A stretch of DNA of 64,000 bases. Origin: Kiritimatiellia bacterium. Its GTDB lineage: Bacteria > Verrucomicrobiota > Kiritimatiellia > JAFGHX01. The notes under the pieces are model-generated. The model saw nothing but the letters and a program-made list of their open reading frames with translations. It was not told the DNA's origin and ran no database searches. The DNA is taken from positions 19,419-83,418 of the forward strand of contig JAFGHX010000276.1 in the NCBI GenBank assembly GCA_016929905.1, written 5' to 3'. Below, piece after piece: positions 32,766 to 41,131 of this stretch (position 1 is its first letter; each line of letters starts with the position of its first letter). Both the position numbers and the translations under genes were made by a program.

Positions 32766-34245
32766 ACTTGCTCTGTTCCCGTCCTCGACGCGCAGGCGGT
32801 TTGGCCGCCGGATCGAACGCCGCGTTCCCACGCGGCAGCTTGGCGCCCGTCGCCGCGAGCCAAGCGGTCAATCGCGCGTCCAGTTCCCGAACCTTCTCCG
32901 GCATGGACTCGGCCAGGTCCTTCTTCTCGCCGATGTCGTTCGCCAGATTGAACAGCTCGAACCGGGTCCCTTCATAACGCCTGATCAACTTCCACTCGCC
33001 GGCCCGGACAATGCTGTACGGAACGATGTCGCGCCCGCGGTAGTGCGGAAAATGCCAGAACAGCGCGTCGCGTTTGAGAAAACCGTTGCCCTGAAGCAGC
33101 GGCATGAGGCTTTCGCCGTCGATTGGCTTATCCGAGGGCGGGTTCAGCCCCGCCGCCGCGCAGACAGTCGGCAGGAAATCCACGCTGCTGACCGGCGTGT
33201 CGCACACGCTCCCCGCCTTCACAACACCCGGCCAGCGCACAATCTGCGGAATACGGATTCCTCCTTCGTACGGATAGCCCTTGCCGGCGCGCAGCGGCTT
33301 GTTGTTCGTGGGCCCGGTCAACCCCCCATTGTCGGACGTGAAGATGACCAGCGTCTTTGCCGAGAGGCTCAGTTCTTCCAGCGTCTGCACGATCCGGCCG
33401 ACGGCGTGGTCCACGCTCTCGACCATCGCCGCGTACGTCGCGTTCTTCTGGTTCGTCTTGGGTTTCTTGGTGTATTTCTCGACCAGGTCCTCCTTCCCCT
33501 GGATCGGCGTATGCACGGCGTAATGGGCCATATGCAGGAAGAAGGGCGTGTCGCGATGTTTCGTAATAAAGCCAACCGCCTCGTCGGCTTCCCGGTCCGT
33601 GAGGTATTCCCCTTCCTTACGCGGGGGTAAACCAGGAATTCCGGCCCTGCTCGCGCCGCGGCGGTACGGATCGAAGTAGCTGGGCGGCTGGCCGTAGTGG
33701 CACCCGCCCAGATTAACGTCGAAGCCTTGTTTGTCCGGGTAGTGCGCCTCGCCGCCCAGATGCCACTTGCCGATATGACACGTCGCATACCCGACTGTTT
33801 TCAGGAGTTCAGCGATCGTCGCCTCGTCCAGATCCAGCCAGAAGTGGTTGGGCGGGCACAGGAGGCGATTGTGAGACGCGCCGACGTATTCCGTCGGATG
33901 CCGGCCTGTCGTGTCCTTCTTGCCCCGTATCCAGTCGGTCACGCCCAGCCGCGCGGGATAGTGGCCCGTCATGATGGCCGCGCGCGTGGGCGAACACACG
34001 GCGCAGGCGGCGTAGGCATCGGTGAACTTCATGCCCGCCGCCGCCAGCCGGTCGATATTCGGCGTCTCGTAGTACCGGCTGCCGAAACAGCCCAGATCCG
34101 TCCAACCGAGATCATCGATGTTGATCAGAACGATGTTGGGCTTGGCCGGGCTGGCGGGTAAGGCGCAGAGCAGGCGGGGCATCGCGAACGTTGCGCCGGC
34201 GAGGCCCGCGGACTTGATGAATGCGCGTCTTGTGATCTTGTTCAT
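32764..34245 (-). CDS. Secreted sulfatase with Tat-type leader, 493 aa
   Basis: The leader NKITRRAFIKSAGLAGATFAM has the twin-arginine pattern with a hydrophobic core and an ALPAS cleavage region, predicting Tat export. The sulfatase motif is CSPTRAAIMTG with Cys84 as the formylglycine site. INIDDLGWTDLGCFGS carries the metal aspartates, and CHIGKWHLGG and FTSDNGGLTGPTNNKPLRAGKGYPYEGG are typical S1 features. ATG 34245 follows CGGAGG; the larger open frame is spurious because it runs over the upstream peptidase remnant. Tat export would fit folding around a metal before secretion. Confidence 0.92.
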   Translation of the reverse strand: MNKITRRAFIKSAGLAGATFAMPRLLCALPASPAKPNIVLINIDDLGWTDLGCFGSRYYETPNIDRLAAAGMKFTDAYAACAVCSPTRAAIMTGHYPARLGVTDWIRGKKDTTGRHPTEYVGASHNRLLCPPNHFWLDLDEATIAELLKTVGYATCHIGKWHLGGEAHYPDKQGFDVNLGGCHYGQPPSYFDPYRRGASRAGIPGLPPRKEGEYLTDREADEAVGFITKHRDTPFFLHMAHYAVHTPIQGKEDLVEKYTKKPKTNQKNATYAAMVESVDHAVGRIVQTLEELSLSAKTLVIFTSDNGGLTGPTNNKPLRAGKGYPYEGGIRIPQIVRWPGVVKAGSVCDTPVSSVDFLPTVCAAAGLNPPSDKPIDGESLMPLLQGNGFLKRDALFWHFPHYRGRDIVPYSIVRAGEWKLIRRYEGTRFELFNLANDIGEKKDLAESMPEKVRELDARLTAWLAATGAKLPRGNAAFDPAAKPPARRGREQSK

Positions 34246-34261
34246 GTGTACGGTCACCTCC

Positions 34262-34297
34262 GCGAGAACCTTGTCGAACAGGTTCTCGACAAGGTTG
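34262..34297. repeat. Hairpin of GTTCTCGACAAGG units
   Basis: aaccttgtcga (34267-34277) and tcgacaaggtt (34285-34295) are exact inverted copies with a 7-base loop. The unit matches those at the ends of the 28313-28640 element (ttgtcgagaac). It lies between the M28 peptidase remnant and the Tat-sulfatase start on the minus strand. Confidence 0.65.
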
Positions 34298-34322
34298 ACC
34301 CGCCTGGGGCAATTCGACAAGA

Positions 34323-35020
34323 TCATTCCCCTGCCAACTCGCCCACCATCCGTTCCAACCCCGCAACGACCCGTGCGAGGCGTTCGCAATCCACCCTTTC
34401 CGCCGTATCGGTCGGCCAGTGGTAGTGGGGGTACCGGAACGGGGCGGTGTCGGTCACCATCAGTGCGGGGTAACCCTGTTGCCAGAAGGACCAATGGTCC
34501 GACCACCCCACACCCGGCACCGCGCCGGGCACCGCCGCACCCTCCGAGGGGAACGCGGTGTGGGCGCGGAAGCTCCTGACGACCCGCCTGACGAGCCCGG
34601 CGCACTTCACATTCCCAATGAACCCGATGAAGTTGCCGGTCGACGGGTAGAACCACGAAAAGGGAAACGGGTAGTTCTGACTGTGCGGTTTGTCGGTGTA
34701 GCACCCGATCGTCTCGAGGCTCAGCATCGCGACGATCCGTTCGCCGCGCGCCTTGCACGCCTTCGCGTACACGAAACTGCCCATGGCCTGCGTCTGGAAC
34801 CAGGGCGGCTCTTCGTTTCGGCCAGCCTGACGACATCCCGTTTCAACGCGTCGCGGAGCGCCGCTTCCTCCTCCGTCAACGGGGGGAGCGGGCCGTTGTG
34901 GCTCTTGCCGGGCATCCTCGTCAGCATCGCCACGCCTCCGCTGAGCAGGATACACAGGACGCCCAGCCGAATCAACGCGCCACGGGTGATAAGGCGTACG
35001 CGTGGCATGCGTGCTTTCAT
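34323..35020 (-). pseudogene. M28-family peptidase remnant with internal deletion and frame loss
   Basis: The N-terminal piece in one frame (MKARMPRVRLITRGALIRLG, a membrane anchor, then ALRDALKRDVVRLAE) is the usual start of a membrane-bound M28 peptidase. A second frame carries the C-terminal half: NEEPPWFQTQAMGSFVYAKACKARGERIVAMLSLETIG, GVGWSDHWSFWQQGYPALMVTDTAPFRYPHYHWPTDT. At about 34810-34825 the two meet out of frame, and roughly 130 residues are missing, including the HYDS and DDNASG zinc-ligand motifs. No single frame covers both parts, so the gene is dead. ATG 35020 was the original start. Confidence 0.85.
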
Positions 35021-35081
35021 GTGCTCAGCCCCGCTCCGCCCGCCCGGCATCAGGCACTCGCAGAATCACGTCCGTGTCCGT

Positions 35082-36455
35082 TCAGCGCACCCACTTCTCG
35101 TTCGTGAACTGCTGGCCGAGCTTGAGTATGCCCGTCGAGGGATCGCGTTCGCCCGTCTCGAACGGGTCGTCCGTGTCCGCCATCCACCGCTTCAACCGTG
35201 TCTCCAACTCGGCCTGCACGTCGGCATACCCCGGGTTCCCGGCCAGGTTCTTCATCTCCCACGGGTCCTTATCCCGGTCGAACATCAGGACCGTCTCCTC
35301 GCCGTGCCAACGCGCGTAGGTCCAGCGCTTGGTCCGCAGCCCGCGCCAGAAGCCGACCCATTTGCCGCGATGCGGCCAGCCGGGCCCGAGAATCTGCAGA
35401 TACACGGAGTCCGGCTCCGGGCCTTCGATGCCGAGCACCGTGTGCGAGAGGTCGCGGCCCTGCATGCCCGCGGGTGGCGCCACACCCGCCAGCCCCAGCA
35501 GCGTCGGCATCACGTCCACGCTGTTGAACAGCACATCCGCACGCTGTCCGGCAGCCACACGCGCCGGGTAGCGGAGCAGGAACGGGATGTGAACGGACTC
35601 GTCATAGGGCGTCGCCTTCGAGGCCCGCATGGAGTGGTGCAGCCACTTGTCCATCGGCTTGCCGTATCCGTGGCTGCTGAGATGGTCGCCGTGATCGGAC
35701 GAATAGCAGACAATCGTGTTGGCCGTCAGCCCGCGATCGTCCAGCCAGGCCAGCATGCGACCCAACTCGTGATCGAGACCTGTAACGTTGCCGTAGTAGT
35801 GCGCGATTTCGCGCCGGGCAAAGGCGGCCATCTGCTCCGGAACGTTCGGCGGCAGATCGACCTGCGCGGGATCGTAGAGGCGATAGGCGTCCGGGTACTG
35901 ATCGTACGGCCAGTGCGGCGGCCCCCAGGACATCATCAGGAAGAAGGGTTTGTCCACGCTCTGCGCACGGTGCCTCTCGAGGAAGCCGACAGCCAGGTCC
36001 GTCTCGCACGACGGCGCCCACCCCTTCATGTCGAGCGGGCCTTCCTCGTTTTCGTGATAATGCACCTGATAGTAGTTGTGCTGGCAGTTGTAAGCCGCCA
36101 TGTAGTCGAACCCGTACCGCTTCTCCGCCGGGTACGGCCCGTAGCCCAGATGCCACTTGCCCACGTAGGCGGTCCGATAGCCGGCCTCGCGAAGCGCCTG
36201 CGCGATCGTGACTTGATCGGGAAACAGCCCGTACTCGTTGTCGAGCACGCCGTTCTTGTGCGAGTAGCGGCCCGTCAGCACCTGCGCGCGGTACGGCGAG
36301 CAGATCGGACAGGCGGAAAACGCGTTGTCGAAACACACGCCCTCCGCCGCCAGCCGGTCGTGGTTCGGAGTCTGGACAACCTCGTTTCCCGCGCAGCCCA
36401 TCGCGCTGTAGCGCTGCTGGTCGCTGAAGATGAAAATAATGTTCGGCCGCGACAC
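35082..36455 (-). CDS. Sulfatase (family S1), 457 aa
   Basis: The motif CPICSPYRAQVLTGRYSH has Cys52 as formylglycine precursor. IFIFSDQQRYSAMGC begins the protein with the metal-binding Asp followed by Gln-Gln, as in choline-sulfatase-like and heparan-type S1 subfamilies. YVGKWHLGYGP and YSSDHGDHLSSHGYGKP are conserved. The GTG start at 36455 has AAGGAG upstream. No signal peptide is visible. It lies downstream of the two paralogous secreted proteins at 36680 and 38134, separated by a unit-repeat hairpin. Confidence 0.92.
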   Translation of the reverse strand: MSRPNIIFIFSDQQRYSAMGCAGNEVVQTPNHDRLAAEGVCFDNAFSACPICSPYRAQVLTGRYSHKNGVLDNEYGLFPDQVTIAQALREAGYRTAYVGKWHLGYGPYPAEKRYGFDYMAAYNCQHNYYQVHYHENEEGPLDMKGWAPSCETDLAVGFLERHRAQSVDKPFFLMMSWGPPHWPYDQYPDAYRLYDPAQVDLPPNVPEQMAAFARREIAHYYGNVTGLDHELGRMLAWLDDRGLTANTIVCYSSDHGDHLSSHGYGKPMDKWLHHSMRASKATPYDESVHIPFLLRYPARVAAGQRADVLFNSVDVMPTLLGLAGVAPPAGMQGRDLSHTVLGIEGPEPDSVYLQILGPGWPHRGKWVGFWRGLRTKRWTYARWHGEETVLMFDRDKDPWEMKNLAGNPGYADVQAELETRLKRWMADTDDPFETGERDPSTGILKLGQQFTNEKWVR

Positions 36456-36560
36456 GGTGTGGACTCCTTTGGATATCGGGCATCTCCGATCCGGGAAGTC
36501 TCACGTGTGAGTGAGTGGATGTCAAGTTCGGGGGTGCTGCCCCGTCTTCCCGAGCAACAC

Positions 36561-36712
36561 AAACTTGCTCGAGAACTTGCTCGACGCTTGCGGTTTACTC
36601 GTATGCCGTAGCCGAGGCGCCATTGAAAGAACCTTCCGAGCAAGTTCCCGAGTAAGTTCTCGAGCAAGTCATCCGCTGATCACTGATGACGGATCACTGA
36701 TGACTTGATCTG
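36561..36712. repeat. CTCGAG-unit hairpin merging into a gene 3' end
   Basis: The left arm 36561-36584 (aaacttgctcgagaacttgc) pairs with the right side near 36638-36670 (gagcaagttcccgagtaagt, then tctcgagcaag). Immediately after, a second unit type, gatcactgatgac, occurs twice (36677-36706). The last codons and stop of the secreted protein at 36680-38095 (final residues SSVIRHQ) are encoded in it, so repeat growth has set the protein's C-terminus. Confidence 0.65.
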
Positions 36713-38095
36713 CCCGTCCCACCCGAACGGCTCTTCCACCACGCAGTCCAGCCCCTGGGGCCCGAGTTTGCGGAAGGCCTCGGCCCACTTGTCCTTCGTA
36801 CGCGGCATCTCGCCGGACGAACAACGGCCCGACTTCGTGCTATCGGTGATAATCAGCCAGCTCGCGTGCACGATGCCGGGCACGCTGTTCAGGCCGGGAT
36901 ACCCGCCGGGATTGCGCGGGACGCACGCGTGGTATTGCATGAAGTCGTCGGGCTCGATCTCGTGGCACTTCTTGTAGGTGCCCGCGGCGTGCCCCAGGAT
37001 GTTCTGGCTGCCGCCGCACGCTTCCGGAATGCGGTCCCGCTGCTTCCACCCGTTCGCCTCGGAGCCCACAACCCAGAAATGGCGGGAGCCGCCATGCGGC
37101 TTCTTCGCGGCGTAGTTGTACACCATCGCGCTCGTGTAGTAGCTGTTGCCCGTCGAGGCCGGGGCGCTGTCCGGGTACCACGGGCCCGTCGCCGCCAGCG
37201 TCGCCACCCACAACCGGGCGTCCGCGCAGCCGAACCCGATGTTGACGCCCGGCGCAAGCTGTTCCTTGCGGGTGTTGGCCCAGACCTGATAGATGCAGAT
37301 GGCGGTGTTCGGCACGCTCTTCGCAAAGTCCAGCATCGCGTTGTCGTGGCCGCGCAAGTAGGCGTCGCGGTCGAAATCGGACGCCTGCACGAGGCGGTTC
37401 GTCTCCAACTGGATCTCGTCGAAGATGATTCCGCCCAATTCCGTCCGGTCGCGATAGCGTTTGCCGAATGCCTCGGCGAAGTAGCGGAACTCCTTCTGCA
37501 CATAGAGGCGCTGGAAGGCCGGCAGCCCTTCGTTCCGCTTTACGGCGTCGGGGAACAGCATGCCGCCGCCGAGTCCGTTGTCCTCGTTGTTCACGGCGCC
37601 CTGCCCGTTCATCAGCCACTGCGGTGTGCCCATTCCCCAGTGTTGCCAGTTGATGCGGATGAGCCACTTCGCGCCGTCCTTCTGAACCGCGTCCATGTTC
37701 AGGAACTCGTCCATCATCCGCCACGAGTAGCCCGGATCATCGGGGTTCGAGGGCTCTTGCGGGCGCACCTGCTCATCGGCGTAGAACGACTGCCAGTTGT
37801 AGAGCGGGCAGTACAGCATCAGCCAATGCCGGCGTGCGGTGTTCACCCAGTCCCACGCGCCGGCTGCGACCCATTCTTCGTATTGCTTCTGCGCCACCTC
37901 GCCGGGGTTCTTCGTGCGGCTGTGGGCGTTCACGTGCAGCGCGAGCGCCGGCGCGAACCGAACCGGCTGCGGCGTCCCGGCCGTCCAGGGCAGATAGGTT
38001 TGGCCGTTGCCGCCCGCCGCGCACGCCGTCGCGAGTGCGAGCAGACAGACCGCGGTCTCTGCGGCCATTCCACGATATCGGCGTCTCTTTCGCAT
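36680..38095 (-). CDS. Secreted protein of unrecognised glycosidase-like family, 471 aa (tandem copy A)
   Basis: A basic start and hydrophobic helix ending around ACAAGG make a signal peptide. The mature protein begins TYLPWTAGTPQPVRFAPALAL. Conserved with copy B are WVNT-x-RRHWLMLYC, WLIRINWQ, TPQWLMNGQGAVNNEDNG, YVQKEF-x-YFAEAFGKRYRDR, ELGGIIFDEIQL, NIGFGCADARLW, KPHGGSRHFWV and YHACVPRNPGGYPGLNSVPG. The IIFDEIQL strand with its acidic pair and the many Trp and Tyr suit a TIM-barrel glycoside hydrolase, but I cannot name a family. AGGAGGG precedes the ATG. The C-terminal few residues come from an intergenic repeat. It is expressed after copy B on the same strand. Confidence 0.72.
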   Translation of the reverse strand: MRKRRRYRGMAAETAVCLLALATACAAGGNGQTYLPWTAGTPQPVRFAPALALHVNAHSRTKNPGEVAQKQYEEWVAAGAWDWVNTARRHWLMLYCPLYNWQSFYADEQVRPQEPSNPDDPGYSWRMMDEFLNMDAVQKDGAKWLIRINWQHWGMGTPQWLMNGQGAVNNEDNGLGGGMLFPDAVKRNEGLPAFQRLYVQKEFRYFAEAFGKRYRDRTELGGIIFDEIQLETNRLVQASDFDRDAYLRGHDNAMLDFAKSVPNTAICIYQVWANTRKEQLAPGVNIGFGCADARLWVATLAATGPWYPDSAPASTGNSYYTSAMVYNYAAKKPHGGSRHFWVVGSEANGWKQRDRIPEACGGSQNILGHAAGTYKKCHEIEPDDFMQYHACVPRNPGGYPGLNSVPGIVHASWLIITDSTKSGRCSSGEMPRTKDKWAEAFRKLGPQGLDCVVEEPFGWDGQIKSSVIRHQ

Positions 38096-38133
38096 CTGCA
38101 GCCCTCCTTACTGACGCAGCCACTGATCTCCGA

Positions 38134-39528
38134 CTACCGAAGCTGCCCGTCCCACCCGAACGGCTCTTCCAGCACGCCGTCCAGGCCCTGCGGACCGAGC
38201 TTGCGGAAGGCTTCGGCCCACTTGTCTTTCCCGCGCGGCATCTCGCCAAACGTGCGCGATGTCGTGCCGTCGTCCACAAGAAGCCAACTCGCATGGACGA
38301 TGCCGGGCACGCTGTTCAAGCCCGGATACCCGCCCGGCTTGCGCGGAACACACGCGTGGTACTGAATGAAGTAGTCCGGCTCGATCTCGCGGCGCTTCTT
38401 CCACGTGCCCGCCGCGCACCCCAGGATGTTCCGGCTGCCCCCGCACGCGTCCGGGATGCCGCTCTGTTGCCGCCACCCGTTCGACTCCGAGCCACAGACC
38501 CAGAAGTGGCGCGAGCCGCCGTGCGGCTTCCGCGCAGCATAGTTGTAGACCATGGCGGAGGAGTAGTAGCCCTCTCCGGTCGAGGCGGGCGGGTTGTCGG
38601 GGTACCAGGGCCCGGCCGCCGCAAGCGATTCGCGCCACAACCGCGCGTCCGCACATCCGAACCCGATGTTGACGCCTTTGGCAAGATGCTTCTTTCTGGT
38701 GTCGTTCCCGACCTGATACACGCCTATCGCGGTGTGCGGCATGTTCCTCGCGAACGCCAGTATCGCCTCGTCGTGCGCCCGCAGATAGATGTTCAAGTCG
38801 AAATCCGGCGGTCTGACGATCTGGTCCGGACCCAGTTGAATCTCGTCGAAGATGATCCCGCCCAGCTCTGCCCTGTCCCGATACCGTTTGCCGAACGCCT
38901 CGGCAAAATAGCAGAACTCCTTCTGCACGTAGACGCGATGAAAGGCGGGCAGTCCTTCATTCATGTCCTTTGCGCCGGGAAACAGCATGCCGCCGCCGCG
39001 CCCGTTATCCTCGTTGTTCACGGCGCCTTGCCCGTTCATCAGCCACTGCGGTGTGCCCTTGCCCCACGACTGCCAGTTGATGCGGATGAGCCATTTCACG
39101 CCGTCTTGGCGCACAGCATCGATGCCGAGCAGCTCGTCCAGGATCCGCCAGGCGTAACCGGGATCATCGGGGTCGGCGGGATCCTTCGGTCTCTCCCGCT
39201 CATCGGTGTAGAAGGCCTGCCAGTTGTAGAGCCCGCAGTACAGCATCAGCCAATGCCGGCGCCCGGTGTTCACCCAGGACCACGCCCCCGCCTCGGCCCA
39301 TTCCCGGTACGCATGCTGGGCGGTCTGCCCCGGGTTCTTCGTGCGGCTGTCGCGACACGTGACTCGCGAGGGCAGAGCCAGAGCCGGCGCAAACCGGACC
39401 GGCTGCGGCGTCCCCACGGTCCAGGGCAAGTACGTCTCGCCGTTGCCGCTTCCCGCTGCGCCGCATACCGGCGCCAGCGCCAGCAAGCCCGTAGCGATCA
39501 TCACCCCCAGTCCACGATAAGGTCGCAT
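38134..39528 (-). CDS. Secreted protein of the same unrecognised family, 464 aa (tandem copy B)
   Basis: It is closely similar to copy A over the whole length, with only short indels (for example SRVTCRDSRTKNPGQTAQ in place of a shorter segment). A signal peptide (LGVMIATGLLALAPVCGAAG) precedes the mature start TYLPWTVGTPQPVRFAPALAL. The shared acidic strand (ELGGIIFDEIQLGPDQIV) and Trp-rich motifs are intact, so both copies look functional. The ATG at 39528 follows AAGGAG. It ends in WDGQLR without the repeat-derived tail of copy A. The pair lies downstream of the lipoprotein at 39644 and the sigma-factor fusion, and probably belongs to the same operon. Confidence 0.72.
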   Translation of the reverse strand: MRPYRGLGVMIATGLLALAPVCGAAGSGNGETYLPWTVGTPQPVRFAPALALPSRVTCRDSRTKNPGQTAQHAYREWAEAGAWSWVNTGRRHWLMLYCGLYNWQAFYTDERERPKDPADPDDPGYAWRILDELLGIDAVRQDGVKWLIRINWQSWGKGTPQWLMNGQGAVNNEDNGRGGGMLFPGAKDMNEGLPAFHRVYVQKEFCYFAEAFGKRYRDRAELGGIIFDEIQLGPDQIVRPPDFDLNIYLRAHDEAILAFARNMPHTAIGVYQVGNDTRKKHLAKGVNIGFGCADARLWRESLAAAGPWYPDNPPASTGEGYYSSAMVYNYAARKPHGGSRHFWVCGSESNGWRQQSGIPDACGGSRNILGCAAGTWKKRREIEPDYFIQYHACVPRKPGGYPGLNSVPGIVHASWLLVDDGTTSRTFGEMPRGKDKWAEAFRKLGPQGLDGVLEEPFGWDGQLR

Positions 39529-39595
39529 CTCTGCTTCTCCTTGCCTGCGGCAGCCATTCGCCTGTGGCCAAACGCCTGCGTGATCGCGTTCCGGT

Positions 39596-39639
39596 GTTCA
39601 GGTGTCAGGTTTCAGCCTCCGGACATCTGACACCTGAAC
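39596..39639. repeat. Hairpin directly after the lipoprotein gene
   Basis: gttcaggtgtcag (39596-39608) and ctgacacctgaac (39627-39639) are exact inverted copies with an 18-base loop. It starts 4 bases beyond the stop of the minus-strand gene at 39644, where a terminator or RNA-processing stem would sit, but no T-run follows. The unit ggtgtcaggt also occurs at about 58491-58520. Confidence 0.65.
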
Positions 39640-39643
39640 CCGC

Positions 39644-41131
39644 CTATCGGGCCTGCATCACGGCTTCCACATACCCCTTCGGAAACGCGAACATGGCCTG
39701 GGTCCCGCTGGGCCCAAAGAGCTCGAACGCTTTGCGGTAGCGATCGGGATTCAGATTGATCTTGTTCCAGGAATCGGCCGCGTTGCGCCAGCGCCCCTCC
39801 TTCTTGTCGCCCGGCTTGTCCACCCACGGGAGGGAGGGCTCGTAGAAATGCGCCGGAATCACGCCGGCCGGGTCGGGCCCGGGTTGGCCCAGCCTTGAAT
39901 CGGCGGCCGGGCCTCGCGCCTTGGGCGGGCCCGAACAGTACCACACCCAGAACGCGGCGTCCGGAAACATGTAGGTGCCCGCCCCGCCGACCTTCTCCCC
40001 GTCCCACGCCTGGTCGGTCTTGGGCCATACCGCCACATTCCAGGGGTTCAGATTCCCGCCTCTGCGGTTGTTCGGGTTCTTCGCGCGCACGCGCCAGCCA
40101 TTGCGTTCCGCGTGGACCATGACGGCCAGGTCGTCACGGATCATCGCCTGCTGCGCGAGCCAGTGCTGCGCCCACCGGCCCGGCGGGCAATCGGGCGTGC
40201 CGGGCGCAGCTTCCCCGCAGGAGTGCACGAAGAAATGCACGTCTTGCACGCAGACGCCCTGCACGCCGGGCAAGTCGTCAAGGCCCAGGCCAGAGCCCGC
40301 ACCTTCGAAGTACTGGTCGCAACACGCGGCCGCGCCGATGAAGAAGATCATCAGGCTCGGATCTGCCTCCAGCATGGCCTTGGCCGGGTAGAGGGAACTG
40401 CCGTTCTCCGCAGACACCTGCCAGCTCTGGTCCGGCACAACATAGCCGCAAACGGGCCCTTCATCCCGGATCCCAGCGTATTCCTCGATCTCGAACCCGG
40501 CAATCTTGGGATTGCCCGCGTAGCGCGTGGCGAACGCCTGCAGAAAGTCCATCTTACACCAGGCATAGACCCAGTCGTACTTCCGCGGGTGATCGCCATG
40601 CTCCTTCAGCATCATCCCCTGCGTGACCCACCACCGGGGAAAGTTGCGCCGGCCGATGCCCTGATCGTCAATCTTGAAGATGACCTTGCACTCGCCCTGT
40701 TCAACGAGCGGGAACGCGAGGATCGCGTCGAACCACGACCAATCGTAGACCTTGTGCCCGTCGACCACCGCGTCGGGATTCTGCATGAGCACCGAGTTGG
40801 TGCGGCTCCCGGCGTAGTCATGAGGGCCCTTTTCGTGCTCGCGCCAGTACGGGGCAAAGACCGCGTTGGGCAAGAACGAACATTTCAGGCCCACGTGCGT
40901 GAGCCGCCGGCCGTTCCGCACCTCGCGGTACGTGTCCCGGTCCACGTGCGCCCACCACTCGTCCAGCACCTTGGCGATGGCAGCGGGTTCGCCGTTCGCG
41001 CGCGGATAGATACCGGGATAGAAGCGTGTCGCGGAACCCGGCCATACGGGCTCGGCACCGTCCGAGCAGGACCGGCAACCGGCGAGCGCCAATACGACCA
41101 GGATGATGCAGTGCGTCCCATTCGATTTCAT
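39644..41131 (-). CDS. Lipoprotein of glycosidase-like barrel type, 495 aa
   Basis: The N-terminus IILVVLALAGC has a lipobox with Cys19, predicting an envelope-anchored protein. The mature part looks like a TIM barrel: ATRFYPGIYP, YDWSWFDAILAFPLVEQGECKVIFKID (the same strand-2 pattern as DUF4832-like barrels), YAGNPKIAGFEIEEYAG (an acidic strand) and WYCSGPP. The family is not named with confidence. Its ATG overlaps the TGA of the sigma-glycosidase fusion by the ATGA arrangement (41128-41131), so the two are translationally coupled. It probably acts on the same glycan as its fused neighbour. Confidence 0.7.
   Translation of the reverse strand: MKSNGTHCIILVVLALAGCRSCSDGAEPVWPGSATRFYPGIYPRANGEPAAIAKVLDEWWAHVDRDTYREVRNGRRLTHVGLKCSFLPNAVFAPYWREHEKGPHDYAGSRTNSVLMQNPDAVVDGHKVYDWSWFDAILAFPLVEQGECKVIFKIDDQGIGRRNFPRWWVTQGMMLKEHGDHPRKYDWVYAWCKMDFLQAFATRYAGNPKIAGFEIEEYAGIRDEGPVCGYVVPDQSWQVSAENGSSLYPAKAMLEADPSLMIFFIGAAACCDQYFEGAGSGLGLDDLPGVQGVCVQDVHFFVHSCGEAAPGTPDCPPGRWAQHWLAQQAMIRDDLAVMVHAERNGWRVRAKNPNNRRGGNLNPWNVAVWPKTDQAWDGEKVGGAGTYMFPDAAFWVWYCSGPPKARGPAADSRLGQPGPDPAGVIPAHFYEPSLPWVDKPGDKKEGRWRNAADSWNKINLNPDRYRKAFELFGPSGTQAMFAFPKGYVEAVMQAR

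Noticed and set aside
39596..39639. Rho-independent terminator
   Set aside because: The stem is strong but no T-tract follows on the minus strand; kept only as a hairpin repeat.
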